The position numbers and the translations under genes were made by a program. Shown here in pieces: positions 43,782-52,932 of a DNA stretch of 64,000 bases. The number at the start of each line of letters is the position of its first letter. The first letter of the stretch is position 1. Source of the DNA: Streptomyces antibioticus. Its GTDB lineage: Bacteria; Actinomycetota; Actinomycetes; Streptomycetales; Streptomycetaceae. A model generated the notes under the pieces. It was not told the origin of the DNA and did not search any database. It worked only from the letters and a program-made list of their open reading frames with translations. The DNA lies in the NCBI RefSeq assembly GCF_002019855.1, contig NZ_CM007717.1, positions 8,416,705 to 8,480,704 on the forward strand, read 5' to 3'.

Positions 43782-44414
43782 CTACACCGGTGTCGGCTGG
43801 AGCGGGTTGCCGCCGGTCCAGTACAGGGCGGTGTCGATGTCGCGTGCGGTCCAGCCGTCGGCGTGTGCTCCGCAGTGGTGGAGGAGGTCGTCGAGGAGCT
43901 GGAGGTAGCGGCCGTAGCGTCCCGGTGCGGGGGTGAGGGGGAGGCGGAGGGTGTCGAGGGCGTGTTGGACGCGGCGGTCGTAGACGGCCATCCGCTGGGG
44001 TGTGGCTGCGGTCAGGATGGCGGAGGCGAGGGCGTCGCCGGTGCGGAAGCCGGGCAGTTCGGCGATGATGCCGCGTCCTGTGCGGGCGGCTTCGCTGCGG
44101 GTGAGGGTGGTGTCGCGGACGGCGGTGACGGCCCGTTCGGTGACGGCTCGTACGTGGGTGTCGGGCAGGGACATGAGGGCGGTCACCCAGCGGGTTTGTG
44201 CGGAGAGCCGTTTCCAGACGACGAGGGCTGCGATGTCCGTCTTGCCGAGGCTGCCGGAATGTTTGGTTCGCTGCGCGACGTCGTGGAGTACCTCGTCGTA
44301 GTGGGGTGAGACGTGGGCCAGGTAGCTGGCACGGGCGGGGACCAGGACGTCCCACACCCGGTCGCAGAGAGCGGCGAACTCCTCGCCAATTGGCGAATCC
44401 GTGGTCTTCTTCAC
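43782..44414 (-). CDS. Unknown protein, last gene of the tns operon (210 aa)
   Basis: Starts VKKTTDSPIGEEFAALCDRV (GTG, 8 bases after the tnsC stop), then VPARASYLAHVSPHYDEVLH and KTDIAALVVWKRLSAQTRWV. It is all-helical by eye and ends WTARDIDTALYWTGGNPLQP. No recognisable catalytic motif. Its place between tnsC and the transposon end, in the same operon, suggests an accessory transposition or target-selection role. I recall similar genes next to tniB in other Streptomyces but no function. Confidence 0.75.
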   Translation of the reverse strand: MKKTTDSPIGEEFAALCDRVWDVLVPARASYLAHVSPHYDEVLHDVAQRTKHSGSLGKTDIAALVVWKRLSAQTRWVTALMSLPDTHVRAVTERAVTAVRDTTLTRSEAARTGRGIIAELPGFRTGDALASAILTAATPQRMAVYDRRVQHALDTLRLPLTPAPGRYGRYLQLLDDLLHHCGAHADGWTARDIDTALYWTGGNPLQPTPV

Positions 44415-44421
44415 GGCCTGA

Positions 44422-45492
44422 TCATGCCGTTCTGGTGGGTTGGCGGGTGCGCGGGCGGCTTGCTTCTTCGGCGAGGTGGTCGAGCTGGATGGCTTCGAGA
44501 GATTTTTTGGTGATGCGTTCGGTGCCGTCGCAGATGGCGGTGATGGCGGCTTGGCGGATGAGGCGGGCGAGGCTTCCGATGCGGCCGGCGGTGCGCTGGT
44601 GGAGGTAGGTGGCGTGGCGGGGGAGCGTGCCGGGTGTGTGCTGGGTGAGGTCGAGGGCGGTTTCCATGTCGGTGATGAGGTCGGTGAAGGGCCGGCGGGT
44701 GCCGTGGCGGGCGGGGAGAGGGCCGCAGGTGATGAGGCTGGCGCGGCCAGCGAGTTGGGCGCCGCGTATGCCGCTGAACAGGGGTGTGGCGGCAACGTCG
44801 ATGCCGCTGTAGACGAAGGTCGCTTTGATGCGTTCGGTGAGGTCTTTCAGCAGGTCGGCGGCTTCGGCGCCGGTGGTGGTGCGCGGGTTGAGGCGGTGGA
44901 TCTCGTCGATGAGGACCAGGCGGACGCCGGCTTGGGTGTAGGTGTGGCAGACGGCGCTGGTGATCTGGACCTGGGTCATGCGGTTGGTGACGGGGATGCC
45001 GAGGTAGCGGGCGAATTCGATGGCGAGGGTCTTGGCGGTGGCGCCGGGCGGCACCAGCAGGTACGCGACCGGCACCTGCTCGTGGGCACGTCCGGGCGGG
45101 GCCGGGTTCTTGCGGGTGTGGGCAAGGTGGCAGGTGCGCCCGACTTCGAGGAGCGCGGTGGTTTTACCGGCTGCGGCGGGGCCGGTGACGATCAGTGAGG
45201 GGCGGGCGGTGGTCTGCTGGTGGCGGCCGAGCAGCATCAGGGTGCGGACCTGGGTGGCGAGGGTGTTGATGGCGGGGGTGCGGACGGTGACGAACGCGGA
45301 GTGGTAGGCGAGGCGTTCTTCCGCGCCACGGGGCGTATGGCCGGGCTGGGGCGGGGCGAGGGGCGGGGTGGTGGCGAAGTGCTGCCAGCCCTGCCAGGTG
45401 GTGATCGGCCACTCCGGCTCTGCCGCGTGCGTGCCGGGCAGCAGGGGCTCGGTGTCGGTGGTGGCGTGGTGGTTGCGTGCGGGGCTGGTCAC
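44422..45492 (-). CDS. tnsC: TnsC/TniB-type AAA+ transposition regulator
   Basis: 356 residues. Walker A GPAAAGKT (104-111) and Walker B LVLIDEIHRLN (192-201), then a sensor/arginine region and a helical C-terminus of the TniB type. TnsC/TniB forms ATP-dependent filaments on target DNA, links TniQ-selected targets to the transposase and gives target immunity. GTG start overlaps the tnsB stop (GTGA), so translation is coupled. Confidence 0.92.
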   Translation of the reverse strand: MTSPARNHHATTDTEPLLPGTHAAEPEWPITTWQGWQHFATTPPLAPPQPGHTPRGAEERLAYHSAFVTVRTPAINTLATQVRTLMLLGRHQQTTARPSLIVTGPAAAGKTTALLEVGRTCHLAHTRKNPAPPGRAHEQVPVAYLLVPPGATAKTLAIEFARYLGIPVTNRMTQVQITSAVCHTYTQAGVRLVLIDEIHRLNPRTTTGAEAADLLKDLTERIKATFVYSGIDVAATPLFSGIRGAQLAGRASLITCGPLPARHGTRRPFTDLITDMETALDLTQHTPGTLPRHATYLHQRTAGRIGSLARLIRQAAITAICDGTERITKKSLEAIQLDHLAEEASRPRTRQPTRTA

Positions 45493-47624
45493 CAGTTGAG
45501 GGCTTCCTGAGCGGGGTCGTAGAGGCCGAGTCCGGTGTACGGGACGGGCGCGTCGCCGTCGTCGACGGTTTCCTCCTCGCCGTCAGCCTGCTCTGGGTCG
45601 TCAGGCAGGTCGTCGAGGTCGTCGAGACTGTCGTCGTCCCATCCGTCGGCCTGCGGCTCCGGGGCGTGGGCCGTGCGGGTGCCGGCCGTGGGCGGGGGTG
45701 TTTTCAGCGGTGCGGTGCGGGTGATCAGGCGTTGCTCGCCTGCGGTGGCGGTGCCGGTGTGGGCGCGGCGCATGAGCTGGTCGAGGGCGTCGGCGAGGTC
45801 GGCTTCGTGGGTGTCGCGGTCGCCGTGGCGGGTGGTGATGGTTTTGATGTGCTGCCAGGTGGCGCTGTTGAACGGCTCGTGGATGTGGTCGCGGTGGATC
45901 CACGGGATCTCTGACAGGTGTCCGTCGGGCAGGCGGATCCAGACCTGGCGGGCGTCGTGGGGGTTGGTGTGGATCTCCCATTTGCCGCCGCGCGCGGTGA
46001 CGGGGGAGGGCTGGCCGCGGTAGGGGGTGAGGACGTCCGCGTCGTAGGTGCGGTGGTCGATGCGGATGCCGCGTTCGGTGATGGCCTGCCAGCGCACCGG
46101 TAGCAGTTCGAGGTAGTCGCTGCCGCTGAGGGGGAGGGGCACGTGGCCGGCGACGGCGATGAGGGCGGCCCACATCTGGTTCGGGGTGAGGGCCTTCTTG
46201 GGCAGGGTGGGGTGGCGCAGGCCTTCGTGGGGGCGGTGGTGGTAGTGGATCAGCCATTCGTCGAGCAGGTCCTGCAGCTGGGCGACACTGAAGCAGGCCT
46301 CGGTTTCGGCGTCGGGTCCGCGGCGGGTGACGTCGGAGCCGGTGTAGCCGGGCAGGTGCTGGCACAGCAGGGCGTTGATGGTGCCGAAGGTGCGCTCGAC
46401 GATGCCTTTGGCGGCGGGGGCGTGGGGCGGGGTGGGCTGGACGCTGATGCCGAGACTCTCGCAGGCGGCGCTGAACGCCGTGGACAGGTAGATCTTGCCC
46501 CGGTCGACGACGATCGTCTCGGGCACCACGACCGGCCGGGCGGCTGCGCCCTGAAGGCGTTCGTCCAGACCCATCATCCGCTTTAGCTGGGGGAGTTGGG
46601 TGTGGGCGAGGCGCAGTGCGTCGGGCCAGGTGGGGCGGGCGGGGTGGGGGACGGCCATCTCGGCGAGCAGCAGGGCGGCGTCGACGGCCTTGGTGCCGGC
46701 GGGGCGCAGGACGGCGGCGAGGATGGCGCGGGTGGCCACGTCGACGGCGATGGTGAGTTCGGGCCGGCCGGTGGTGCCGTCGTCGAAGACGGCCAGAACG
46801 TCCAGCCGCGTGGTGTCGACCTGCACCTGCTCGCCCGGCCGCAGCGCCACGGTCGGAGTGAACGCCCGCCTGCCGGCCGGGGAGGGGAGCGTCCGGGCGG
46901 GGCGGTGGGGGTGTTCGGCGGGACCGGCGAGCTGGTGGACGAGCCGGTAGAAGGTGGCCTGGGAGGGCATGGTCACCGTGCCGCGCCCATGCCGGTCGGA
47001 GAGGATCTGGGTGACCAGGGGCATCAGGCCCTTGACGGTGCCCTTGGAGCGGCCTCGCTGGCGGCGCAGCGCCTCCTCGATGGCGGTGATGACGCGTTCG
47101 TCGGTGCGCCCGGTCGGGCTGGGGCGGCGGGTGGTGCGGTGGTCGACCAGCCCCCACAAGCCCTGTTTGCGGTGGGCCAGGCGCATGCGCTGCACCGTGG
47201 TCCGGGAGACAGGTCCGAAGCCGATCGCGGTCAGCTCCGCGGCCTTGGCCTCCTCGCGCTGCGCGAGCGTGAACCGGTCGGGGTCGTACTCGGGCCGGGG
47301 CACCCCGCCGCTGTCCGGCCCGCCGGGCAGGCCGGACTCCACCTCGCGGATGTGCCGCTGCCAGGCCAGCGCCTTGCGTCGCGCGCCCTCGGGCGCGGTT
47401 TCGAACAGACCCCACTGCGTCACGGCCTGGGGCGTCTCGGCGCCCACGATGGTGAAGGACGGGTCGGCGAACAGATGCCCGGCCACGACCGTCTCGTCTC
47501 CTCCTGTCTCACCGGCGAGGTGGACCTGCTGCCCCGCCACAGCGATGACCTGCCAGGTGCTGTCACGGAAGCGGACGTGTGCTCCGACCTGCAGCACCGG
47601 CCGCCCGCCACGCCGCCCGCTCAC
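45489..47624 (-). CDS. tnsB: TnsB/TniA-type DDE transposase
   Basis: 711 residues. N-terminal helix-turn-helix DNA-binding domains (FGPVSRTTVQRMRLAHRKQG), then the RNase H-fold catalytic core: Asp in EQVQVDTTRL (D270), Asp in IVVDRGKIY (D374) and Glu in AKGIVERTFG (E410), a D-D-35-E pattern. A Mu-type C-terminal beta domain and an acidic tail (DDDSLDDLDDLPDDPEQ) that probably contacts TnsC follow. It binds the repeats in the transposon end and does strand transfer. GTG start overlaps the tnsA stop. Confidence 0.95.
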   Translation of the reverse strand: MSGRRGGRPVLQVGAHVRFRDSTWQVIAVAGQQVHLAGETGGDETVVAGHLFADPSFTIVGAETPQAVTQWGLFETAPEGARRKALAWQRHIREVESGLPGGPDSGGVPRPEYDPDRFTLAQREEAKAAELTAIGFGPVSRTTVQRMRLAHRKQGLWGLVDHRTTRRPSPTGRTDERVITAIEEALRRQRGRSKGTVKGLMPLVTQILSDRHGRGTVTMPSQATFYRLVHQLAGPAEHPHRPARTLPSPAGRRAFTPTVALRPGEQVQVDTTRLDVLAVFDDGTTGRPELTIAVDVATRAILAAVLRPAGTKAVDAALLLAEMAVPHPARPTWPDALRLAHTQLPQLKRMMGLDERLQGAAARPVVVPETIVVDRGKIYLSTAFSAACESLGISVQPTPPHAPAAKGIVERTFGTINALLCQHLPGYTGSDVTRRGPDAETEACFSVAQLQDLLDEWLIHYHHRPHEGLRHPTLPKKALTPNQMWAALIAVAGHVPLPLSGSDYLELLPVRWQAITERGIRIDHRTYDADVLTPYRGQPSPVTARGGKWEIHTNPHDARQVWIRLPDGHLSEIPWIHRDHIHEPFNSATWQHIKTITTRHGDRDTHEADLADALDQLMRRAHTGTATAGEQRLITRTAPLKTPPPTAGTRTAHAPEPQADGWDDDSLDDLDDLPDDPEQADGEEETVDDGDAPVPYTGLGLYDPAQEALNW

Positions 47625-48397
47625 CGCCCGTTCCCGCTGCCCGGGCCGCTGCGGCCGTTCGCAGCGCCGGCGCCGGTGCTGACGAGGACCCGCTCGTGCA
47701 GCGGTATGTCCAGGGGCGTGGTGAGGTGTCCGTGCCACAGGGCGTGGAAGACGGCGGGCAGGACTTCGATCGGGTCGCCCGCCGCTTCGGTGCCCTCGAT
47801 CAGAGGCCGCGGCTGTGTGAACGCCTCACGGACGGCGGCCGCGAGAGGGGGACGGCCGGCGTTGCGGGGGTGGCGGTAGCCGGCCAGCCATTTCAGGTTC
47901 GCAGCCAGGGTCGTTTCCAGCGGCTCAAGGCGCCGGTAGCTCCAGCCAGCCTGCACGCACGCCTCCTCCAGGACCCTCGCAGCCCGCTGCGCCCGCTCTC
48001 CGCCGGCCTCCGGGTGGCTGGGGCAGTCGGCCAGCACTGCGGTGCCGTCGCGGTGGCGGGCGAAGAGCTGCGGCACCCACGAGCGCACCTGGCCGCGCGC
48101 GTCCCGCCACAGCAGACGGACCGGCCGTCCTGCCAGGCCGACCACCTCAGGGTCGCGGTCCAGCACCATCAGCTGCGCCCGCATCGCGGCCGACCCGCAG
48201 GCCACATGTCGGCCGGTCGTGGCCGACCACCACTGTCCGGGCCCCCACCGCCGCCCTGGCACCACCGGGAACGCCGAAACCGGCTCCAGATCCTCGAAGG
48301 CCACCGCGAGAACCGCGTCCGCCCACCGCTGCTGCACCACCTGCCCGACGGGGTCGACAAAGACCGCCTCCCACTCGGATCCGGTGTCCGTCTGCAT
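47621..48397 (-). CDS. tnsA: TnsA-like protein with substituted catalytic residues
   Basis: 258 residues from ATG 48397 (a GTG at 48445 is possible). It matches actinobacterial TnsA-like endonuclease subunits through WWSATTGRHV, LMVLDRDPEVVGLAGRP, LFARHRDGTAVLADC and NLKWLAGYRHPRN. In active relatives the first block continues FESWLERDH and the second reads HAPDFF; here they read ACGSAAMRAQ and WVPQLF, so the acidic catalytic residues are missing. It may have a structural role only. First gene of the tnsABC operon. Confidence 0.85.
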   Translation of the reverse strand: MQTDTGSEWEAVFVDPVGQVVQQRWADAVLAVAFEDLEPVSAFPVVPGRRWGPGQWWSATTGRHVACGSAAMRAQLMVLDRDPEVVGLAGRPVRLLWRDARGQVRSWVPQLFARHRDGTAVLADCPSHPEAGGERAQRAARVLEEACVQAGWSYRRLEPLETTLAANLKWLAGYRHPRNAGRPPLAAAVREAFTQPRPLIEGTEAAGDPIEVLPAVFHALWHGHLTTPLDIPLHERVLVSTGAGAANGRSGPGSGNGR

Positions 48398-48574
48398 GTG
48401 CTGTGAGCGGCCGCCTGATGCGGCCGCTGCGTCCTTGCTGCCCACGCGCCCCAGTCAAGCCCGTCCCGCCCCGCTGGTGGGCGGCTTCACGGATTCTGAT
48501 CACGAGTGCCGGGCGATGAGGTATGCCCTGCAGATCACGATCCGTGCACACCCTGCCTGCCTCCTGACACCCGC

Positions 48575-49981
48575 TCACCGCTCTTTTCCAGGCTGCCTTT
48601 TGCGGTGGTCCGGGAGTGCCTCGGCCAGGACATCGGCCGGCAGGCGGGCCCAGCGCGCCAGATCCTCCAGCACCATCCCGGCCCCGAGGGCTGCCGCAGC
48701 GGTCTCCCGTACGGCCTGCTCGATCAGAGTGGCGGCATGGCCGAGGTTGCCCAGCAACTGCTGAGCGGCGTCGGCGGTCTTGCCGTACTGGGCACCGCGC
48801 AGCTGGGTCAGCTGCTCCTCGGCGTCGTTGACCAGACTGGTGATCCGCGCCCGCTGCTCGGCCGACACCGCAGAGCGCCACGTGGTGCCCGAGCCGGGCG
48901 CGCTGCGCTCCTCGGACAGGACACGCAGCTGGGCGGCCATGGACTCGGGCTGGTGCTCCTGCCTCAGCCACCACGGATCGTTGCCGTAACCAGGCGGACC
49001 CCCGGCGCCGCGGCGGATGCGGATGACCGCGCCCATCCACGAGGTCAGCGGGCCGCCGTAGTCGGTGGCGGCCAACGGCCCCAGCCACCCCCGCCCGACC
49101 CGCTCACCCAGCCGGCGGCAGAACGCCCCGTCAGCGGGCAGCGGCCGCGGCTGCCCGGCCCCGCTGTCCGGCCACGCCAACTCGGCCATGACCGGGTCCA
49201 GCAGCGCGTCGGCGACGGCCACCACCTCGGGGAAGACGACCGCGTCCCGGCCCACGATCCGCCACCGCTCCAGCTCCGTCCCGGCGTTGCCGCCCGCGAC
49301 CTGGTGCAGGCGGCGTGGCCAGATGACTTCACGCTCCCAGGAAAGCGCCTGCTCCCACCACCGGGCCACCACCGCGTGCGCCAGCGCGAACCCCCTCTCC
49401 GGCTCGACTCCGGCCCGCACCGCCCGCCGTGCCACCTTCGCCCACCGCCGCTGCGCCGCGACCACCTCCGGCAGATCCCGTATGTCCAGGTGTTCCAAGG
49501 GCTGGTCGGCGTCCGCGTCCAGCAGCCACCGCCCGTGCCGGACACACACCCGCTCCCATCGCGGCGTGTACCGCACCACCCGCGCGTCCGTCCCCGTGCG
49601 TCGGGCCGCGCACAGACGGCAGCCGAAGGCGACCGGTCCGGCGACCGCGCCGCCGGTCCGCCACGCCGCCGCCGGCACCCCGTTCTTCCCGGCCGACAGC
49701 TTGGCGTCCTCCTGTCCCCAGGACGGCAACGCCCGCGCCAGCACGTCTTCTCCGATGCCGCACAGGCCTGCCAGGAGCTGCCGTCCGGTCGCGTTCAGCA
49801 GCACCTCGGCGTCGGCCCGCGCGCCCCCGCCGTCGTGCCCCGGCGGGTAGTTGCGCCACTGCCAGCACGACCGCAACACCTTCGCTTCCATCCCGTAGCG
49901 GCTCGCGATGCGGCAGATCAGCGAGGAGGTCGTCTCTCCCTGCAGGGGAGCGGTCCGCAGGAGACCGGGGTGATGGGGCAC
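48575..49981 (-). CDS. tniQ: TniQ-family target-selection protein
   Basis: 468 residues. TniQ start block RTAPLQGETTSSLICRIASR, then the zinc motif FGCRLCAARRTG and VCVRHGRWLL (C-x2-C ... C-x2-H). TniQ/TnsD proteins recognise the target site and recruit TnsC. Upstream of tnsA on the same strand with a 177-base gap, so it may have its own promoter. The start is uncertain: GTG 49981 keeps the conserved block close to the N-terminus. Confidence 0.87.
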   Translation of the reverse strand: MPHHPGLLRTAPLQGETTSSLICRIASRYGMEAKVLRSCWQWRNYPPGHDGGGARADAEVLLNATGRQLLAGLCGIGEDVLARALPSWGQEDAKLSAGKNGVPAAAWRTGGAVAGPVAFGCRLCAARRTGTDARVVRYTPRWERVCVRHGRWLLDADADQPLEHLDIRDLPEVVAAQRRWAKVARRAVRAGVEPERGFALAHAVVARWWEQALSWEREVIWPRRLHQVAGGNAGTELERWRIVGRDAVVFPEVVAVADALLDPVMAELAWPDSGAGQPRPLPADGAFCRRLGERVGRGWLGPLAATDYGGPLTSWMGAVIRIRRGAGGPPGYGNDPWWLRQEHQPESMAAQLRVLSEERSAPGSGTTWRSAVSAEQRARITSLVNDAEEQLTQLRGAQYGKTADAAQQLLGNLGHAATLIEQAVRETAAAALGAGMVLEDLARWARLPADVLAEALPDHRKRQPGKER

Positions 49982-50373
49982 TCCACCACGGTCTCGTGTT
50001 CGCCGTCTCGGGCGGGCGCTTTCGCAACGGATGCCCATCAGATCAAGCAAACCGGATCCGCGCGGGACGGCCGTAGGGGGTGCCCCTTCCACAAGCTGCT
50101 GCCCCAGTCTCTTCGCCAAGCCGGAGCGGCAGAAGTCACGCGGGCCCAGCTGGGTCGAGTCAGCAGAACGCAAGCAGCGCGCGCTCATGTCCTCGCTGTG
50201 TCGATCCGTACGTCGACCGCGACGTCCTCGTCGAAAAGCGGGACGCCACTGTCAGTGGCGGGATTCATACTGGCGGAATAAGACATAACGCGCGCTCGCA
50301 CCTGTCCCGTCTGGCACAGGTTGCACGCTGCGCGGAACAGGCAAGGGCAACGTGGCCCTTGGAGGGGAGTGCC
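49982..50373. other. Divergent promoter region between tniQ and the OLD ATPase
   Basis: About 390 bases; an AT-rich tract GGCGGAATAAGACATAACG at 50263-50291 could be a promoter for the ATPase. No gene seen. Confidence 0.35.
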
Positions 50374-52350
50374 ATGCTGGTGACTTCGGTGGAGATCGAG
50401 GCGTTCCGCAACATCACGAACAAGCAGACCATGGCGGTCGACCCTCAGGTCACATGCTTGATCGGCAAGAACGAGTCGGGCAAGACGACGATCCTCAAGG
50501 CTCTGCATCGGCTGAACCCGGCCAACAACGCGGACGACTTCCACGTCACCACCGACTATCCGCGGCGGCACCTGTCCAGGGACCGCCGTTCCAAGAACCT
50601 CGACAAGGTCGCTCCTGTGACGGCCATGTTCGCGCTGGAAGACGCGGACGTCGACGCACTTGAAGATGTGGTCGGCGTACGCCCGCCGGCGGGTACCTAT
50701 GTCAAGGCGTCACGCCTGTACGACGGCAGCCTCCGAGCCGAGGTGTACTGCACCCTCGGGGATATCCTGAGCCATGTCTTCGAAGAAGCTGGCGTCGACA
50801 ACACCGACGACCGCGAGGCCATCGCCGGGGACCACACGAGCATCGAGGCTGTGAGCGCCGCAGCAAAGGCCCGGGCGAGGGAAGTGGGCGCCGGCAAGAA
50901 GACGGCCCGGGTCAAGGCGATCGAGAAGATCCCGGTCGAGCTGGACCGGCACAAGCAGTACGTCGAAGAGAACCTCGACGACGAGCAGCATGAGCAGCTG
51001 ATCGAGCTGCTCCCCCGGTTCTTCTACTTCTCCACCTACGAACTGCTCCCCGGCGAGTGCGACCTCCACGCGCTCGCTGAACGCGCGAAGGCCAAGCAGT
51101 GGAAGCGCGGAGACGAGACCATGATGTCCCTGCTCCGCCTTGCCGGCGAGGGGCCGGAAGACTTCCTGGACGAGGACTACGACAGCCGCAAGGCCGAACT
51201 TCAGGCCGCCAGCCTGGACCTGAGCGATCAGGTCTTCGAGTACTGGAAGCAGAACGACGCCCTTACCGTCGTCTTCGACACCGATCTGATCGCCATGCCC
51301 CCAGACCCCAACGGTCAGCCGCAGCCACACCACCGGCTTCTCAAGATCGAGCTGCGTGACGACCGGCACGGCGGCGTAGAGACCAACTTCTCCACCCGCT
51401 CCACCGGCTTCCAGTGGTTCTTCTCTTTCCTGGCCGCGTTCAGCGCCTACCGCGACACCGATGAGCGCGTCGTGGTCCTGCTCGACGAACCGGGCACCAG
51501 CCTGCACGGCGAGGCCCAGGGCGACTTCCTCCGGTACGTCTACGGGCAACTCGGACCCAAGCAGCAGGTCCTCTACACCACCCACTCCCAGCACATGATC
51601 GACCCCACGCGGTACGAGACCATGCGCGCCATCCACGATCAGGCGACCCGCGAAGACCCGAGTCTGGGCGTCGTCATCACCTCGGTCAGCCTGTCCGCAG
51701 ACCCCAAGACGATCCTGCCGGTGGAGGCGGCGCTCGGATACTCCGTATCGCAGCACCTGTTCCTCGGATCCGGCCCGCTCCTGGCGGTGGAAGGCAGTAG
51801 CGACTTCATCTTCCTCCTGCGCATGTCCGACTACCTGATCAGCAAGGGCCGCACCGGCCTCGATCCCCGGCTGGCCATCATCCCGGTCGGCGGCATCGGC
51901 AACATGCCGGCCTTCGTCGCCGTCATGGGACGCCGACTGTCCGTCCGCGCGCTCATCGACGGAGCCGAGACCACCAAGGTGACCACCAAGGTCCTCAGCG
52001 CCGCTCAGGCCGCCAACGTCGACGCCACCCACATCACCGTCATCGGCCAACTCGAAGGGCTCCCCGAGACGGCCGACATCGAGGACCTCTTCTCTGCCAA
52101 GGACTATCTCTGGCTCCACAACAGGGCTACCGAGGTCACCATCAACGAGGCCGACCTGATCGCCTCCGACAAGCCCCTCCCTATCCTCAAGCGCATCGGG
52201 ATCGCCCGGGAGAAGCAGCACAAGCCCCGGGACTTCGACCACGTCGGACCCGCACACCAGCTCACCCGCGACAAGGACGCCTTCTTCGAGCAGGTAGATG
52301 ACGAGACCCTCGACCGCTTCGAGACGGTCTTCAAGAAACTCACCGCCTGA
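50374..52350 (+). CDS. OLD-family ATP-dependent endonuclease (AAA + TOPRIM)
   Basis: 658 residues. N-terminal ABC-type ATPase: FRNIT, Walker A GKNESGKT (31-38), a long coiled region (180-320), Walker B VVLLDEPGTSLHG (Asp371) and H-loop YTTHSQHMI. C-terminal TOPRIM domain: AVEGSSDFIFLL (Glu473) and VRALIDGAETTK. OLD proteins are anti-phage nucleases, some with partner helicases (Gabija); no helicase follows, so it is a stand-alone class. GGAGGGGAGT precedes the ATG. Divergent from tniQ, so probably defensive cargo of the transposon. Confidence 0.9.
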   Translation: MLVTSVEIEAFRNITNKQTMAVDPQVTCLIGKNESGKTTILKALHRLNPANNADDFHVTTDYPRRHLSRDRRSKNLDKVAPVTAMFALEDADVDALEDVVGVRPPAGTYVKASRLYDGSLRAEVYCTLGDILSHVFEEAGVDNTDDREAIAGDHTSIEAVSAAAKARAREVGAGKKTARVKAIEKIPVELDRHKQYVEENLDDEQHEQLIELLPRFFYFSTYELLPGECDLHALAERAKAKQWKRGDETMMSLLRLAGEGPEDFLDEDYDSRKAELQAASLDLSDQVFEYWKQNDALTVVFDTDLIAMPPDPNGQPQPHHRLLKIELRDDRHGGVETNFSTRSTGFQWFFSFLAAFSAYRDTDERVVVLLDEPGTSLHGEAQGDFLRYVYGQLGPKQQVLYTTHSQHMIDPTRYETMRAIHDQATREDPSLGVVITSVSLSADPKTILPVEAALGYSVSQHLFLGSGPLLAVEGSSDFIFLLRMSDYLISKGRTGLDPRLAIIPVGGIGNMPAFVAVMGRRLSVRALIDGAETTKVTTKVLSAAQAANVDATHITVIGQLEGLPETADIEDLFSAKDYLWLHNRATEVTINEADLIASDKPLPILKRIGIAREKQHKPRDFDHVGPAHQLTRDKDAFFEQVDDETLDRFETVFKKLTA

Positions 52351-52366
52351 ACCTGCCGACAGCACG

Positions 52367-52401
52367 AGACCCCGGGAAGCTTTCATGACGTCCCGGGGTC
52401 T
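52367..52401 (+). terminator. Hairpin terminator after the OLD ATPase
   Basis: Stem AGACCCCGGGA / TCCCGGGGTCT (11 bp, perfect) with a 13-base loop, starting 17 bases after the stop codon. Confidence 0.8.
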
Positions 52402-52450
52402 TGCGCATGCATGGATGCCCAGCTGGTTCTACGCCCGCGATCGACCGGCG

Positions 52451-52610
52451 TCACGCCCAGTCCACTCCCAGCTCCACGAGCGCGGCCCGCTGTACGACCA
52501 TGCGCTTGTCCTGGCGGGCCTCGACGTTGGAGACCCATACGCCCAGTTCAGACACCAGCGTGGCCTCGCCCTCCACCAAGATCCCCTCTGCGTGGCTCTG
52601 CGGGACGCTG
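52451..52610 (-). pseudogene. Second ttrA-like 3' remnant (HA repeat)
   Basis: Reads SVPQSHAEGILVEGEATLVS, then ELGVWVSNVEARQDK and AALVELGVDWA with a stop at 52451. It matches the last 50 residues of the intact helicase (VPRGHTERLEDGVEVRLGVW, then ALGLEWA). Same orientation as the remnant at 43.0-43.5 kb. Its right edge is followed by a hairpin and unrelated sequence. Confidence 0.7.
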
Positions 52611-52627
52611 TGGTGGCTCCGCCCGAA

Positions 52628-52656
52628 CCCGCCGCCGGCCCCAATCCGGCGGCGGG
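52628..52656. terminator. GC-rich hairpin beside the ttrA remnant
   Basis: Stem CCCGCCGCCGG / CCGGCGGCGGG (11 bp, perfect), loop CCCCAAT, followed on the plus strand by TCCTTT. Confidence 0.6.
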
Positions 52657-52688
52657 TCCTTTGCCTGCTCTCGGGGCTAGGAGACTGA

Positions 52689-52785
52689 TGAAGATCTTGC
52701 TCCAGCCGCCCGGCTCGCCCTGGATTGCCAGTAAATGTAAATCGCCATGAACTAACGCAATCCGGGCGCAACTTCAAGATCTTCA
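52689..52785. repeat. Imperfect inverted repeat element of 97 bases
   Basis: TGAAGATCTTG at 52689-52699 is inverted as CAAGATCTTCA at 52775-52785; inner GGATTGC blocks are also inverted. The interior is AT-rich for this genome. It may be an IS or MITE end pair, or an end of a second transposon. Confidence 0.5.
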
Positions 52786-52932
52786 GGACACTCCTAGGCC
52801 GGCCCCCGGTGTGCGGACACCGCTGCGCACGCCAGAAGGCAGGACCGTGTCAGCCGGTGGCGGGACTGCGGAGATGTCCGCCGGAGGCGGCACCACTCGG
52901 AGGGGTCGCGGATCTTGTTGGACACCGCGAGC

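Noticed and set aside
50374..52350. Gabija system (GajA)
   Set aside because: The AAA-TOPRIM protein resembles GajA-like OLD nucleases, but no UvrD-like GajB gene lies beside it.
50710..52386. 558-codon minus-strand frame opposite the OLD ATPase
   Set aside because: Val/Leu/Gly/Asp-rich antisense shadow; the plus strand has complete ATPase and TOPRIM motifs.
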